A stretch of 64,000 nucleotides of DNA from Atopobiaceae bacterium (GTDB taxonomy: Bacteria > Actinomycetota > Coriobacteriia > Coriobacteriales > Atopobiaceae): the NCBI GenBank assembly GCA_017510785.1, contig JAFWMH010000001.1:37470-101469 (forward strand), in the 5' to 3' direction. This document shows positions 31,728-40,452 of this stretch, one piece after another. Numbering within the stretch: position 1 is the first letter of the stretch; the number at the start of each line of letters is the position of its first letter. A model generated the notes under the pieces. The model did not search any database and was not told the origin of the DNA. It was given only the letters and a program-made list of their open reading frames with translations. The position numbers were made by a program, and so were the translations under genes.

Positions 31728-31783
31728 TTGCAGCATGTGTATCGCATGCGTATCGCACGAGACAAGTTCTTGGGGGAAGCGCC

Positions 31784-32734
31784 TCAGTCGCTCACGCCCT
31801 CCCGCGGCACGTCGGTGTTGACGAGCACGGTCCCCACCACTATAAGTCCAAGCGCCACAACGAGGGCGGGCAGTTGCGCCACCGGAATCATTTCGCCAAG
31901 CGCCACGACCGAAAACAGCACGCCAAACATGGGTATGAAGAAACGAAACATCGCCACACGCGAAACGGGATTGTACTTGAGCAGCAACGACCACATGGAA
32001 AATGCCGATGCCGAAAGGAAGCCCAAGTACGCAAGGACGCCTAGAGCCTGCGGCGAGCACATGGTGATGCGCCCTCCGAGCGCAATGCCCAGAAGAACCA
32101 TTACGCTACCACCGAGTAGGAACTGCCACCCCGTAAGCAAAAGCGGATCGCCGCCCGATCCGTAGCGCCGCATCAAGCACGCGGCGCATCCTCCCGCCAC
32201 CACCGAGGCGAACACGAGCCCCTCGCCCATGTACGACCACGAGCCCACCATCCCGCCACCGCGCAGCGTCACCATCGCCACGCCGCCCAAACCCAAGGTG
32301 CAGCCCACAAGCTTGCGCAGGGTGAGCTTCTCTTGGGCAAACACCAGCGTCGCGAGTACGATTTGCACGAACGCCGAGGTACCCTGAACAAGTGCAGAGT
32401 TGGTGCCCGACGCGTGCGCCAAACCAATATAAAAAGGCACGTACTGCAGCGTGGTTTGCGAGAGGGCCAAAAGTGCGATGGGCGCGAGGTCGTTGCGCGT
32501 GGGCACAGGCAAACGGCGACGCACGACGGCCGTGCCCGCCAGCACGAACACACCCGCCAGGCAAAAGCGCATGCCGGCAAAGAGCATCTGCTGCGCGGGG
32601 CTGTTCGACGCCACGCCAAATAGCTCGTAGCCCATCTTAACGAACGCAAACGCACTGCCCCACAGCGCGCAACTCAACGTGGCAAGCGCCACCACCATGC
32701 CCATGCGCGCAAGCATCGGTTTTCTCTGCTGCAT
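31784..32734 (-). CDS. EamA/DMT-family transporter
   Basis: The 316-residue protein shows the ten-helix, two-repeat layout of the drug/metabolite transporter superfamily: first half with LWGSAFAFVKMGYE and SQTTLQYVPFYIGL, second half with LLTGWQFLLGGSVMVLLG and FFIPMFGVLFSVVALGE. It probably exports a small metabolite. The ATG at 32734 has GAGGAGG upstream. It is divergent from galM. The substrate is unknown. Confidence 0.85.
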   Translation of the reverse strand: MQQRKPMLARMGMVVALATLSCALWGSAFAFVKMGYELFGVASNSPAQQMLFAGMRFCLAGVFVLAGTAVVRRRLPVPTRNDLAPIALLALSQTTLQYVPFYIGLAHASGTNSALVQGTSAFVQIVLATLVFAQEKLTLRKLVGCTLGLGGVAMVTLRGGGMVGSWSYMGEGLVFASVVAGGCAACLMRRYGSGGDPLLLTGWQFLLGGSVMVLLGIALGGRITMCSPQALGVLAYLGFLSASAFSMWSLLLKYNPVSRVAMFRFFIPMFGVLFSVVALGEMIPVAQLPALVVALGLIVVGTVLVNTDVPREGVSD

Positions 32735-32934
32735 GATGCCTCCTCGTCGTGCTCCGTCGTGTTGCGTCGTTGCCGCGTCACGCGGCCGAACCGCACGAAC
32801 TATATTGTGCACCATCTTGGGCCGTCGGAGTTCGTCGCGTGCCTCATGAACGCGTCCCACAAGAACTACCGCATATGCGCTAAACTAAATGTGAAATGCT
32901 CTTGCGCACCACCGCACGACGAGGAGGCATCATG
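32732..32934. repeat. Inverted 21 bp repeat over both translation starts of a divergent pair
   Basis: GCACGACGAGGAGGCATCATG occurs at 32914-32934 on the plus strand and, exactly complementary, at 32732-32752. Each copy supplies the ribosome site and start codon of its gene (galM and the DMT transporter). Confidence 0.85.
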
Positions 32935-33987
32935 TCTGTTCACGCCCTCGACTTTGGCACGACTCGCACCGGACAGCCTGTACACCTGTATAGGCTCAAG
33001 AACGCTTCGGGTATGGAGGTGGACGTCACCGATCTTGGCGCGTCCATAGTTGCCGCACGCGTGCCCAACAGCAACGGCGAGCTGGTGGACGTTGCGCTTG
33101 GCTTTGACGAACCCGAGCGATACGAGAACAACACGCACGCGATGGGCGGAATCGTGGGACGCGTTGCCGGACGCATCGCCGACGCCTCCTTCGAGCTGGA
33201 AGGGCGCACGTTCGAGCTTACAGCCAACGAGGGCGCAAACACGCTGCATGGCGGTTGCGACTTGTGGTACGAGCGGCTCTGGGAAGGCGCGATGGTCGGC
33301 CGCAAGGGCGATAGGCGACGCAGCACGAGCGCCGATACCGTAATTTTTGGCCTGTTCTCGCCCGACGGCGACCAAGGCTTTCCCGGCGACGTGGATGTAC
33401 GCGTTACGTACCGCCTTACCGATGCCAACGAGCTCGTAATAATCTACGACGCCCAGCCGAGCCTCACCACGCTCATCAACCTCACGAATCACGCGTACTG
33501 GAACCTTAACGGCCACGACGACGGCGAGGTTCTTGGCCACCTGCTGCATGTGGCAGCCGAGCGCTACGCACCCGCCGGCCCACTGCACATTCCAAGTGGC
33601 CGCAAGGTTAACGTGGGAGGCACGCCGTTCGACTTCCGGCTGCCCAAAGCCATCGGCCGCGACCTCTCCGGGCGCATTACCAACTACGATCACACGCTGC
33701 TGCTCGGTTCGGACGGCAAGCAGCGCAAGGTTGCCACGCTCACCGGCGAGAAGAGCTGCATCGTTATGGACGTGTACACCGACCTGCCCTCCATACAGGT
33801 GTACACCGCGCAAAAGCTCATGGTTGAGGGCGCCAAGGACGGAGCGGCGTATCGTCCCTACGGCGGCGTCGCACTCGAAACGCAGTACGTTCCCGACGCC
33901 ATTCACCACACTGTTTTCAAGCAGCCGGTGTTCTCGCCCGAGCATCCGTTCCACAGCAGCACGACGTACGCGTTCTCCACGCTGTAG
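32932..33987 (+). CDS. galM: Aldose 1-epimerase (galactose mutarotase)
   Basis: The 351-residue protein interconverts alpha and beta anomers of aldoses. It has GASIVAARVP, the substrate histidine in NTLHGG, NLTNHAYWNL with the catalytic histidine, and the glutamate in GVALETQYVPDA. The ATG at 32932 has GAGGAGG upstream. No gal or lac operon genes are adjacent. Confidence 0.92.
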   Translation: MSVHALDFGTTRTGQPVHLYRLKNASGMEVDVTDLGASIVAARVPNSNGELVDVALGFDEPERYENNTHAMGGIVGRVAGRIADASFELEGRTFELTANEGANTLHGGCDLWYERLWEGAMVGRKGDRRRSTSADTVIFGLFSPDGDQGFPGDVDVRVTYRLTDANELVIIYDAQPSLTTLINLTNHAYWNLNGHDDGEVLGHLLHVAAERYAPAGPLHIPSGRKVNVGGTPFDFRLPKAIGRDLSGRITNYDHTLLLGSDGKQRKVATLTGEKSCIVMDVYTDLPSIQVYTAQKLMVEGAKDGAAYRPYGGVALETQYVPDAIHHTVFKQPVFSPEHPFHSSTTYAFSTL

Positions 33988-34085
33988 AGAAAAGCACACG
34001 GAATCCTTCGTGCGTCCGCGCTCCAACGCCGCATCGCGCGACGCCCCGTACGACTACAGCGCCAAAGCGCGATGGCATGACAGCT

Positions 34086-34850
34086 CTATTCCATGAAATG
34101 CGCAAGGGCTTCGGCGAGGGTGTGCACTACGACGTCGGCGGCGTCGCGCACCTCGGCGGGCGACTCGTGGAAGGTATAGGCGACGTCAGCAGCGTTAAGC
34201 AGCGGTAGGTCGTTGTACGAATCGCCAATGCCCGCTATGGTTTGCACCCCCAAAGCCTCGCACACAATGCGCACGCCCGAACCCTTGGAGCAACCCACGG
34301 GAACGACGTCTACGCTGCCGAGGTTTTGGAAACCTTCCACTACGTCGGCAAACCGTGAGTTTATCTGCAAGCATGCCTTGTGCGCAGCCTCGCGGTCGCC
34401 CATGTACTCAAGGGACACGCCCAACAGCTCGCCACGCACCTCGTCGAGCGACGCCACCATGGGCAATAGGCTTGGCATGGGACGCGCCACACTCACAAAC
34501 TCGTCCTCGGTTACCGCAATCATCGTGCACGAGGGGCTCTCGAAGCCGTCGAACAGTTCCTGTGCCACATCGCGTGGGATGTGGCGCTCGTGCAACAGGT
34601 TGCAGTCGGCATCAAGCACCTGCGCGCCCGTCGTCACAATGTAGAAGTCCAAATCAAGAATGCCCTCAAGCGTCTCGAGCACCGACTGCAGAGGTCGTCC
34701 CGTGCAAATGCCAAACAGGCCGCCCTCGTGTTGGTAACGTCGCACCGCCTCGAGGTTTGCCGGGTCGAAATGCACTTCACCCGTCGTCCAGTCGCTCCAG
34801 CACAGCGTGCCGTCGAAGTCGCTTGCCATTGCTGTTCCCCGCGCAGCCAT
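34086..34850 (-). CDS. HAD-superfamily (Cof-type) phosphatase
   Basis: The 254-residue cytoplasmic hydrolase has the HAD nucleophile motif DFDGTLC (residues about 10-16), a type IIB cap, and the C-terminal metal motif GIGDSYNDLPLL. Such proteins dephosphorylate sugar phosphates or cofactors. The ATG at 34850 is preceded by GGCGGGTGG; ATG 34829 is an alternative. It is convergent with galM. Confidence 0.88.
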   Translation of the reverse strand: MAARGTAMASDFDGTLCWSDWTTGEVHFDPANLEAVRRYQHEGGLFGICTGRPLQSVLETLEGILDLDFYIVTTGAQVLDADCNLLHERHIPRDVAQELFDGFESPSCTMIAVTEDEFVSVARPMPSLLPMVASLDEVRGELLGVSLEYMGDREAAHKACLQINSRFADVVEGFQNLGSVDVVPVGCSKGSGVRIVCEALGVQTIAGIGDSYNDLPLLNAADVAYTFHESPAEVRDAADVVVHTLAEALAHFME

Positions 34851-35102
34851 ATTCCACCCGCCTTGCATTGCCTGTAATACATCAATTATACATGCAAGAC
34901 CAACCAAAGGGGCCGGAAGACTCCTTCCAGCCTTCACACTCGGATTCGCGCAAGTGAGCAATTGGGTTTCGGGGCGCGAGTAGTCTCGAGCTGTAAATGG
35001 CAACCACCTTTACGTCACACAAATGTAAACTCTGGGATGCTCACCGAAACGCCAGCGCGCCACCGCGACCGACTCGCTACGATGGAAGCAAGGAGGTTCC
35101 AC

Positions 35103-35801
35103 ATGGCAAGCATTTTGCTGGTAGAGGACGACCGGACCATTCAAATTGCGCTTGAGTTCGCGCTGACGCGCGCCGACTACGAGGTGAGCGTCGCGGCCGA
35201 CGGCGAGGCAGGGCTCGAGGCGGCGCGAGCATGCAGCCCCGACCTCATCCTGCTCGACGTTTTGCTTCCCCGCCGATCGGGCTTGGAAGTCGCCCGCGCG
35301 CTGCGTGCTGGCGGCAACGACACCCCCATAATCATGCTTACGGCACTCGACCAAGAGGACGACAAAATCGCTGGCCTCGACGCCGGTGCCGACGACTATG
35401 TAACCAAGCCCTTCTCCACGGCCGAGCTGCTCGCGCGCGTGCGCGCCCACCTGCGCCGCAAGCGCATAAAAGACGAGCCGCCGCCCATCATCGAAACGGG
35501 CGAGCTGCACATCGACACGCGTGCCGCACGCGTGCTCGTGGCGGGCGAGCCCATTCGCCTGCGCAGCAAGGAGTACACGCTGCTCGTCGCCTTGGCCAGC
35601 CGGGAAGGCTCGCTGTGCACGAGGCCTTGGCTCACCGAGCGCGTGTGGGGCGAAACGTTTTTGCCCACGTCTCGTACGCTCGACACGCATGTTCGGCGTG
35701 TGCGACGTCTCATCGACGTGCACGGCTGGACCTATATACATACTGAGCGCGGCATGGGCTATAGGTTCGAGGCGACGCACAAGGACGGCGGAACGTCGTG
35801 A
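35103..35801 (+). CDS. Two-component response regulator, OmpR/PhoB family
   Basis: The 232-residue protein has a receiver domain (acidic pair Asp9-Asp10, phospho-acceptor Asp52, Lys102 in YVTKPF) and a winged-helix DNA-binding domain (IRLRSKEYTLLVAL, then RTLDTHVRRVRRLI and GMGYRFE). The ATG at 35103 has AAGGAGG upstream. Its stop overlaps the start of the histidine kinase gene by 4 bases, so the pair is translationally coupled. The next gene, an LtaS-like enzyme, suggests an envelope role. Confidence 0.93.
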   Translation: MASILLVEDDRTIQIALEFALTRADYEVSVAADGEAGLEAARACSPDLILLDVLLPRRSGLEVARALRAGGNDTPIIMLTALDQEDDKIAGLDAGADDYVTKPFSTAELLARVRAHLRRKRIKDEPPPIIETGELHIDTRAARVLVAGEPIRLRSKEYTLLVALASREGSLCTRPWLTERVWGETFLPTSRTLDTHVRRVRRLIDVHGWTYIHTERGMGYRFEATHKDGGTS

Positions 35802-37099
35802 CGAGCGCGCGCGATTACGTGCATCGCTGGCGTCGCTGGATGTTTGGCGGCTATGCACTGGTGACCACCGTACTTGTTGCAGTGTGGGGCTTTTCCATCG
35901 CCGTGCCCATACGCGCCCTTATTGAAGAGCGCCTGCAAGAGGGTTTGGTATCGGTCGCGAACGCTGCGGCCGTGGCGCTGCAGGCAAGCGACCGCCCTCC
36001 TTCCGACGTGCTGGGGCGCATCGCCGCCACCGACGACCTACGCCTCACGCTCATCGCATCCGACGGAACCGTGCTTGCGGAGAGCAACGAGGACGACGAG
36101 GACATGCAAAACCATGCCGACCGCCCTGAGGTAGCCGCCGCCCTCGCAGGCAAAACGGGCTTCGACCGACACGTCTCCGAAACAGACGGCGTGGAGTACT
36201 TCTACGTAACCGTCCCCTGCACCTACCAAAACAGCACGGCTGTCGTGCGCGTTTCGCGCACCATGGAGCAAATAAACGCACTCACAACAACCTACCTGTG
36301 GATAAGCGTGGGCCTTCTCGCCATCGCGCTGGTGGTGGCCATCGTTGCGTCGAGCATTGCCATGCGAAGGGCCGGCACCCCCGTGCGACGGCTCGAGAAC
36401 ATGCGCACCGACTTCGTGGCCAACGCGAGCCATGAGCTCAAAACACCCGTAGCGGGCATCCGGCTGCTTGCCGACTCCATTGCGCAGGCATCGAGCGACG
36501 GCGACCTGGAAATGGTGGAGGTTCTCTCGCATCGTCTCGACGGCGAGTCGGCACGTTTGCAAACCCTCGTGGGCGACCTCATGGACCTCTCGCGGCTGGA
36601 GAACGCCGGGCGCACCTCGGCCGCGGGCCACGAATGCGACTTTGCCGCCGTCGTTGCGACATCGGTAAGCATCCATCGGGCGAGCGCCGAAAAGGCTGGT
36701 CTCTCGCTCCACTTCGCCGACAAACTTCCACCGGCAACGCGCGCAGCCATCTCTGCAACCGACGCCACGCTCATAAGCGACAACCTGCTGAGCAACGCAA
36801 TTGCCTACACCGAGAAGGGCTCGGTATGCGTGGACCTTGGCATGGACGAGAACTGGCCAAACATGGTCGTGCTCAAAGTTGCCGATACGGGCATTGGCAT
36901 AGCCTACGGCGAGCAAGAACGCGTGTTCGAGCGTTTTTATAGAGTAAACACCGCACGCTCCCGCGAGAGCGGCGGCACGGGCTTGGGCCTCTCGCTCGTA
37001 CGTCACGCCGCGGAACGCGCCAACGGCACCGTCGAGCTCGCAAGCGAACCCGGCCTCGGCAGCACCTTTACCGTACGGCTCCCCATAGTTTCTCGGTAA
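35798..37099 (+). CDS. Two-component sensor histidine kinase
   Basis: The 433-residue membrane kinase has one helix at residues 17-38, an extracytoplasmic sensor of about 120 residues, and a second helix at 163-188. Then come a phospho-acceptor His212 in ASHELKTPVAGI and a HATPase domain with DNLLSNAIAYT (N box), ADTGIGI (G1) and GGTGLGLSLV (G2). It starts with GTG inside the stop of the regulator gene (GTGA overlap). The stimulus is unknown; the short sensor resembles PhoR/YycG-type kinases. Confidence 0.93.
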   Translation: MTSARDYVHRWRRWMFGGYALVTTVLVAVWGFSIAVPIRALIEERLQEGLVSVANAAAVALQASDRPPSDVLGRIAATDDLRLTLIASDGTVLAESNEDDEDMQNHADRPEVAAALAGKTGFDRHVSETDGVEYFYVTVPCTYQNSTAVVRVSRTMEQINALTTTYLWISVGLLAIALVVAIVASSIAMRRAGTPVRRLENMRTDFVANASHELKTPVAGIRLLADSIAQASSDGDLEMVEVLSHRLDGESARLQTLVGDLMDLSRLENAGRTSAAGHECDFAAVVATSVSIHRASAEKAGLSLHFADKLPPATRAAISATDATLISDNLLSNAIAYTEKGSVCVDLGMDENWPNMVVLKVADTGIGIAYGEQERVFERFYRVNTARSRESGGTGLGLSLVRHAAERANGTVELASEPGLGSTFTVRLPIVSR

Positions 37100-37238
37100 T
37101 GGTCTGGGGGCGGACCGTCGCGGTCTTTCAGGCAAAATAAGGATACCCGCTCGCTTTTGCGAAATCGCCGCGCACTTTTTACCCCTGCTAACAAGTTAGG
37201 CTATTATCTTACGATGCATCGTAGACCTAATTCGGGAG

Positions 37239-39431
37239 ATGACAAATTCAATGGAGCAAACCGAGGTCATTGTGGGCTCGACGCCCCAAGTGTTCATGTT
37301 CATTCCACTATTCGGCGCCGTCATCGTGCTGGGTTTCGCGATTTGGCACGTTGTTAAGTGTCGTCTCGAAGGCGAGCGCATCGGCGTGGGATCGCTCGTG
37401 TGGGCAGGGTTTATTACTGCGATTCTTATATTCCTCGCGGTATGGTGCAACAACCAGCTGCTCGACGCCGATCCGTTGTACCTCATACAAACCGTCGTGG
37501 TGCTCACCATAACGGGTTCCATGTTGGCGCGTCGCGAGTACATTTTTAGAACGCTCGACAAGCTCGACTCAACCAACTCGTTCCAGCATAGCGTCGCGGA
37601 AGTCATTCGCGTTCTGCGCGACCCCGCCCTCATACTCTTGGGCTCCGAAATGGCACGTCGCGCACTCGAGGCGCCGTGGAACGACACGGTAAACGACATT
37701 TCGGCCGAAAACATCACCATCGAGTTCGCGCTCATCGCAATCGCGGCGTTCATCGCCTACTTTGTGGCGCAGCGCCGCTCGATTGGCCCCGCGCTTGTGT
37801 TTACGGCATGTGCGGCCGTCGGCGTCATCGAATTCTTCATCTTGGAATTCCGCCGCTCGCCCATCCTGCCCATGGACGTACTCGCGCTGCAAACGGCCAC
37901 CGAAGTGAGTAACCAATACGTTTTTATGATAAGCACCAATGCGATAAAAGCATTCTTGTACGGTGGTCTTGCCCTCCTTTGCGCGAGCTTCATTCGCCCC
38001 GCTCGCGTCACGAACTATAGGCGTGTTATTCTTGACGTTTGCATCAACGTACCGCTCGCGCTCATTTTCGCGCTTTCGCTCAGCTGGTGGATTGACGTCC
38101 CCAACTATCGCGAGGACTACGGACTCGACATCCTGTACTGGAACGCCGTGAAGAGCTACAAGGCGCAAGGATTCCTCCCGTCGTTCCTCACCGCCGTTGC
38201 GGACCTGCCCGTCGAAACGCCCGAGGGGTACACGGAGGAGCTTGCGCAACAGACAACCGAAACCTATGCCAAGGCCGCCGACGCCATGCCCGAGCGCAGT
38301 ACACGCCGCGCTGCCTCAACGGCTCAGTTCGAGGAAATCAAGCCGAGCATCATCATCGTGATGAACGAGACCTTTGCCGACCTTTCGCGCCTCGACAAGC
38401 TGCATTGCGGCTACGAAGGTCCGAAGTTCTACCAAACGGGATTCGACGACGCACTCGTGCGTGGCCAACTCGGCATGTCGGTATACGGCGCTGGCACCTG
38501 CAACAGCGAGTTCGAGTGCCTTACCGCCACGTCCACCGCATTCGTTGGATCGGGCAAGTACCCCTACCAAATGTTCAGCTTCGAAAACGTTCCCAACCTT
38601 GCGCGACAGCTCTCGGGTGTGGGGTATCACACGTCGGCCATCCATCCTAACGACAAAGACAACTGGAATCGCCGCGTAACATACGGCGACATGGGCTTCG
38701 ACGAGTTCTACAACACCAACAACAGTTTCGAGGATGCGCCCCAATTCCACTCGGGCATCACCGACAAGGCCACGTACGAGAAGATTCTCGAAATCCTGAA
38801 TTCCAGTGAGGATCCTCAGTTCATCTTCGACGTTACCATGCAAAACCACGGCGGATACAGCACCAACAACATCCCGCCCGACCGCATGACCAACTACGTG
38901 TTCCCCGATATCGACCCCGACAACACGCATCAGCTCAACGAATACCTCTCGTGCATTCAGGCATCCGACGAGGACCTCGAATGGTTTGTGGGGCAACTGC
39001 GCGAGCTTGAGAGGCCCGTGGTTCTCGCCTTCTTTGGCGACCACCACCCCAAGATGTCGAACGTCCCCAACGACCTGTACTTCCCCGGTGAGGACGAGCT
39101 AACGCATCAGGCCCGTGTGTACGAAACGGAATACGTGATTTGGTCGAACTACGAAGTCGCAGGCACGCCGACGGGCGTCATCGACGACTGTGGAGCCGAC
39201 TTGCTCGGAACCCGCACGCTCGACCTTGTTGGCGCACCCCTCGATTCTTTTGAGTCTGCCCAAATCGCAGCTCATCAACGGTTGCAGATCATTAGCGGCA
39301 TAGGGTATCAGGGCACCGACGGTCGCTGGCACGTGCCCGGCACCGCGCCCTACCTCGACGCCACGTATCGCGACATGGCCATGATGAGCCACCTGCGCTT
39401 TGGCCATTTGTTCGCAGAGTCTTCGTCGTAA
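37239..39431 (+). CDS. LtaS-like membrane sulfatase/phosphoglycerol transferase
   Basis: The 730-residue protein has about seven membrane helices in the first 290 residues and an extracellular alkaline phosphatase-like domain after residue 340. The nucleophile threonine is in YGAGTCNSEFECLTA, and metal or substrate residues are in SIIIVMNETFADL, AIHPND, QNHGGY and AFFGDHHPKM. This matches the LtaS group, which polymerises glycerol phosphate from phosphatidylglycerol on the outer face of the membrane. The seven helices rather than five suggest a relative such as a teichoic acid or phosphoglycerol-modifying enzyme. Start at ATG 37239 (or 37251) with GGGAG upstream. It follows the two-component genes. 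Confidence 0.88.
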   Translation: MTNSMEQTEVIVGSTPQVFMFIPLFGAVIVLGFAIWHVVKCRLEGERIGVGSLVWAGFITAILIFLAVWCNNQLLDADPLYLIQTVVVLTITGSMLARREYIFRTLDKLDSTNSFQHSVAEVIRVLRDPALILLGSEMARRALEAPWNDTVNDISAENITIEFALIAIAAFIAYFVAQRRSIGPALVFTACAAVGVIEFFILEFRRSPILPMDVLALQTATEVSNQYVFMISTNAIKAFLYGGLALLCASFIRPARVTNYRRVILDVCINVPLALIFALSLSWWIDVPNYREDYGLDILYWNAVKSYKAQGFLPSFLTAVADLPVETPEGYTEELAQQTTETYAKAADAMPERSTRRAASTAQFEEIKPSIIIVMNETFADLSRLDKLHCGYEGPKFYQTGFDDALVRGQLGMSVYGAGTCNSEFECLTATSTAFVGSGKYPYQMFSFENVPNLARQLSGVGYHTSAIHPNDKDNWNRRVTYGDMGFDEFYNTNNSFEDAPQFHSGITDKATYEKILEILNSSEDPQFIFDVTMQNHGGYSTNNIPPDRMTNYVFPDIDPDNTHQLNEYLSCIQASDEDLEWFVGQLRELERPVVLAFFGDHHPKMSNVPNDLYFPGEDELTHQARVYETEYVIWSNYEVAGTPTGVIDDCGADLLGTRTLDLVGAPLDSFESAQIAAHQRLQIISGIGYQGTDGRWHVPGTAPYLDATYRDMAMMSHLRFGHLFAESSS

Positions 39432-39454
39432 GGCCTGGCCCAAAAAATCGTATT

Positions 39455-39495
39455 GCGCCCTCGAATCCCAATGCGGGTTCGAGGGCGCTTTTTTT
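39455..39495 (+). terminator. Intrinsic terminator after the LtaS-like gene
   Basis: GCGCCCTCGAA (39455-39465) pairs with TTCGAGGGCGC (39478-39488), followed by seven T residues. Confidence 0.95.
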
Positions 39496-39646
39496 CGCAA
39501 CTACGTCCGCACCCAGCCCGAGTCCTCCCTCCCGAGTCTGCAGCACCCAGAGTCGTAACGTTTTTGTTAAGAGCGTTGCAAAGTATAGAAGGTTGGGTAA
39601 AATCGCCGGAGTGCTTTTGTCCGTTCGTTACTTGATTGGATGTATT

Positions 39647-39886
39647 ATGCGAAAGGTTAAGATGTTCGACGGAAAGCGTCATGTGTACGACACGACGAAG
39701 TCCACCGAGCTCGGGACTCGTAACTTCGGCGCCTATGGCGATCCTGCAGGCTACGCAGAGACCCTCTACCAAACTCGCCCTGGTTTCTACTTCATCGTTG
39801 GCGTCGGTGGCGACCAGTCCCCGTACGCAGAGGGCGAAGAGCTGCGTCCCATCTCGGAGGACGAGGCCAAGGCCTGGCAGGAGTAA
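39647..39886 (+). CDS. Small conserved protein of unknown function
   Basis: The roughly 79-residue soluble product (MRKVKMFDGKRHVYDTTKS...) contains GTRNFGAYGDPAGYAETLYQ and FYFIVGVGGDQSPYAEGEEL. The balance of charged and aromatic residues and a third-position GC preference like its neighbours support a real gene. I recall similar short proteins in Coriobacteriia but know of no function. ATG 39662 with AAAGG just upstream is an equally good start. Confidence 0.6.
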   Translation: MRKVKMFDGKRHVYDTTKSTELGTRNFGAYGDPAGYAETLYQTRPGFYFIVGVGGDQSPYAEGEELRPISEDEAKAWQE

Positions 39887-39994
39887 TCCGCTTACACAAA
39901 AGGCCAACGGCGAGGGCGTGTCCCGTTTGACGCAATCGCGCGTCGGGGGGCACGCTTCTTTGCGCTAATTATGGAGCAAGCAAGGGAGGGTAAC

Positions 39995-40420
39995 ATGGCC
40001 AGTACAGCAGCAGAGAGCACAACCACGACCCCCACAATTGAGGAAACCCGCGAGCGCTTCTCGCACGACCGCTTTGCCACCGAGGCGTGCGGTTGCTCGG
40101 TAATCGAGGCCAGCGAGGGTCATTCCGTGTGCGCCTTCGACGTTGCGTCCGTGCACTTTAACGCACGCGGTGCCGTTATGGGCGGAGCCATCTTTACCCT
40201 CGCAGACTTCGCCTTGGCGGTTGCATCGAACTATTCGAGCGCGGCCGTCTCGGTAACGAACACCATAGAGTTCATGAGCGCCCCGCGAGGCAAGCGTCTC
40301 ATCGCAACGTGCGACGCCAACAAAAACGGGCGAACCCTAGGCTTCTACACCGTGGAAGTATGCGATGAGCTCAAAACGCCGGTGGCGCGCATGGCCGCTA
40401 CCTGCTACCGTATACGCTAG
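39995..40420 (+). CDS. Hotdog-fold thioesterase (PaaI-like)
   Basis: The 141-residue protein has the PaaI-type hotdog core: HFNARGAVMGGAIFTLADFALAVA with the active-site acid in the long helix, then TIEFMSAP and GRTLGFYTVEV. It would hydrolyse a CoA thioester. The ATG at 39995 has GGGAGGG upstream; the longer frame from 39971 lacks a site. Confidence 0.85.
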   Translation: MASTAAESTTTTPTIEETRERFSHDRFATEACGCSVIEASEGHSVCAFDVASVHFNARGAVMGGAIFTLADFALAVASNYSSAAVSVTNTIEFMSAPRGKRLIATCDANKNGRTLGFYTVEVCDELKTPVARMAATCYRIR

Positions 40421-40452
40421 CATACCCTACGGGTCATACGTCGAGGAGAGTT

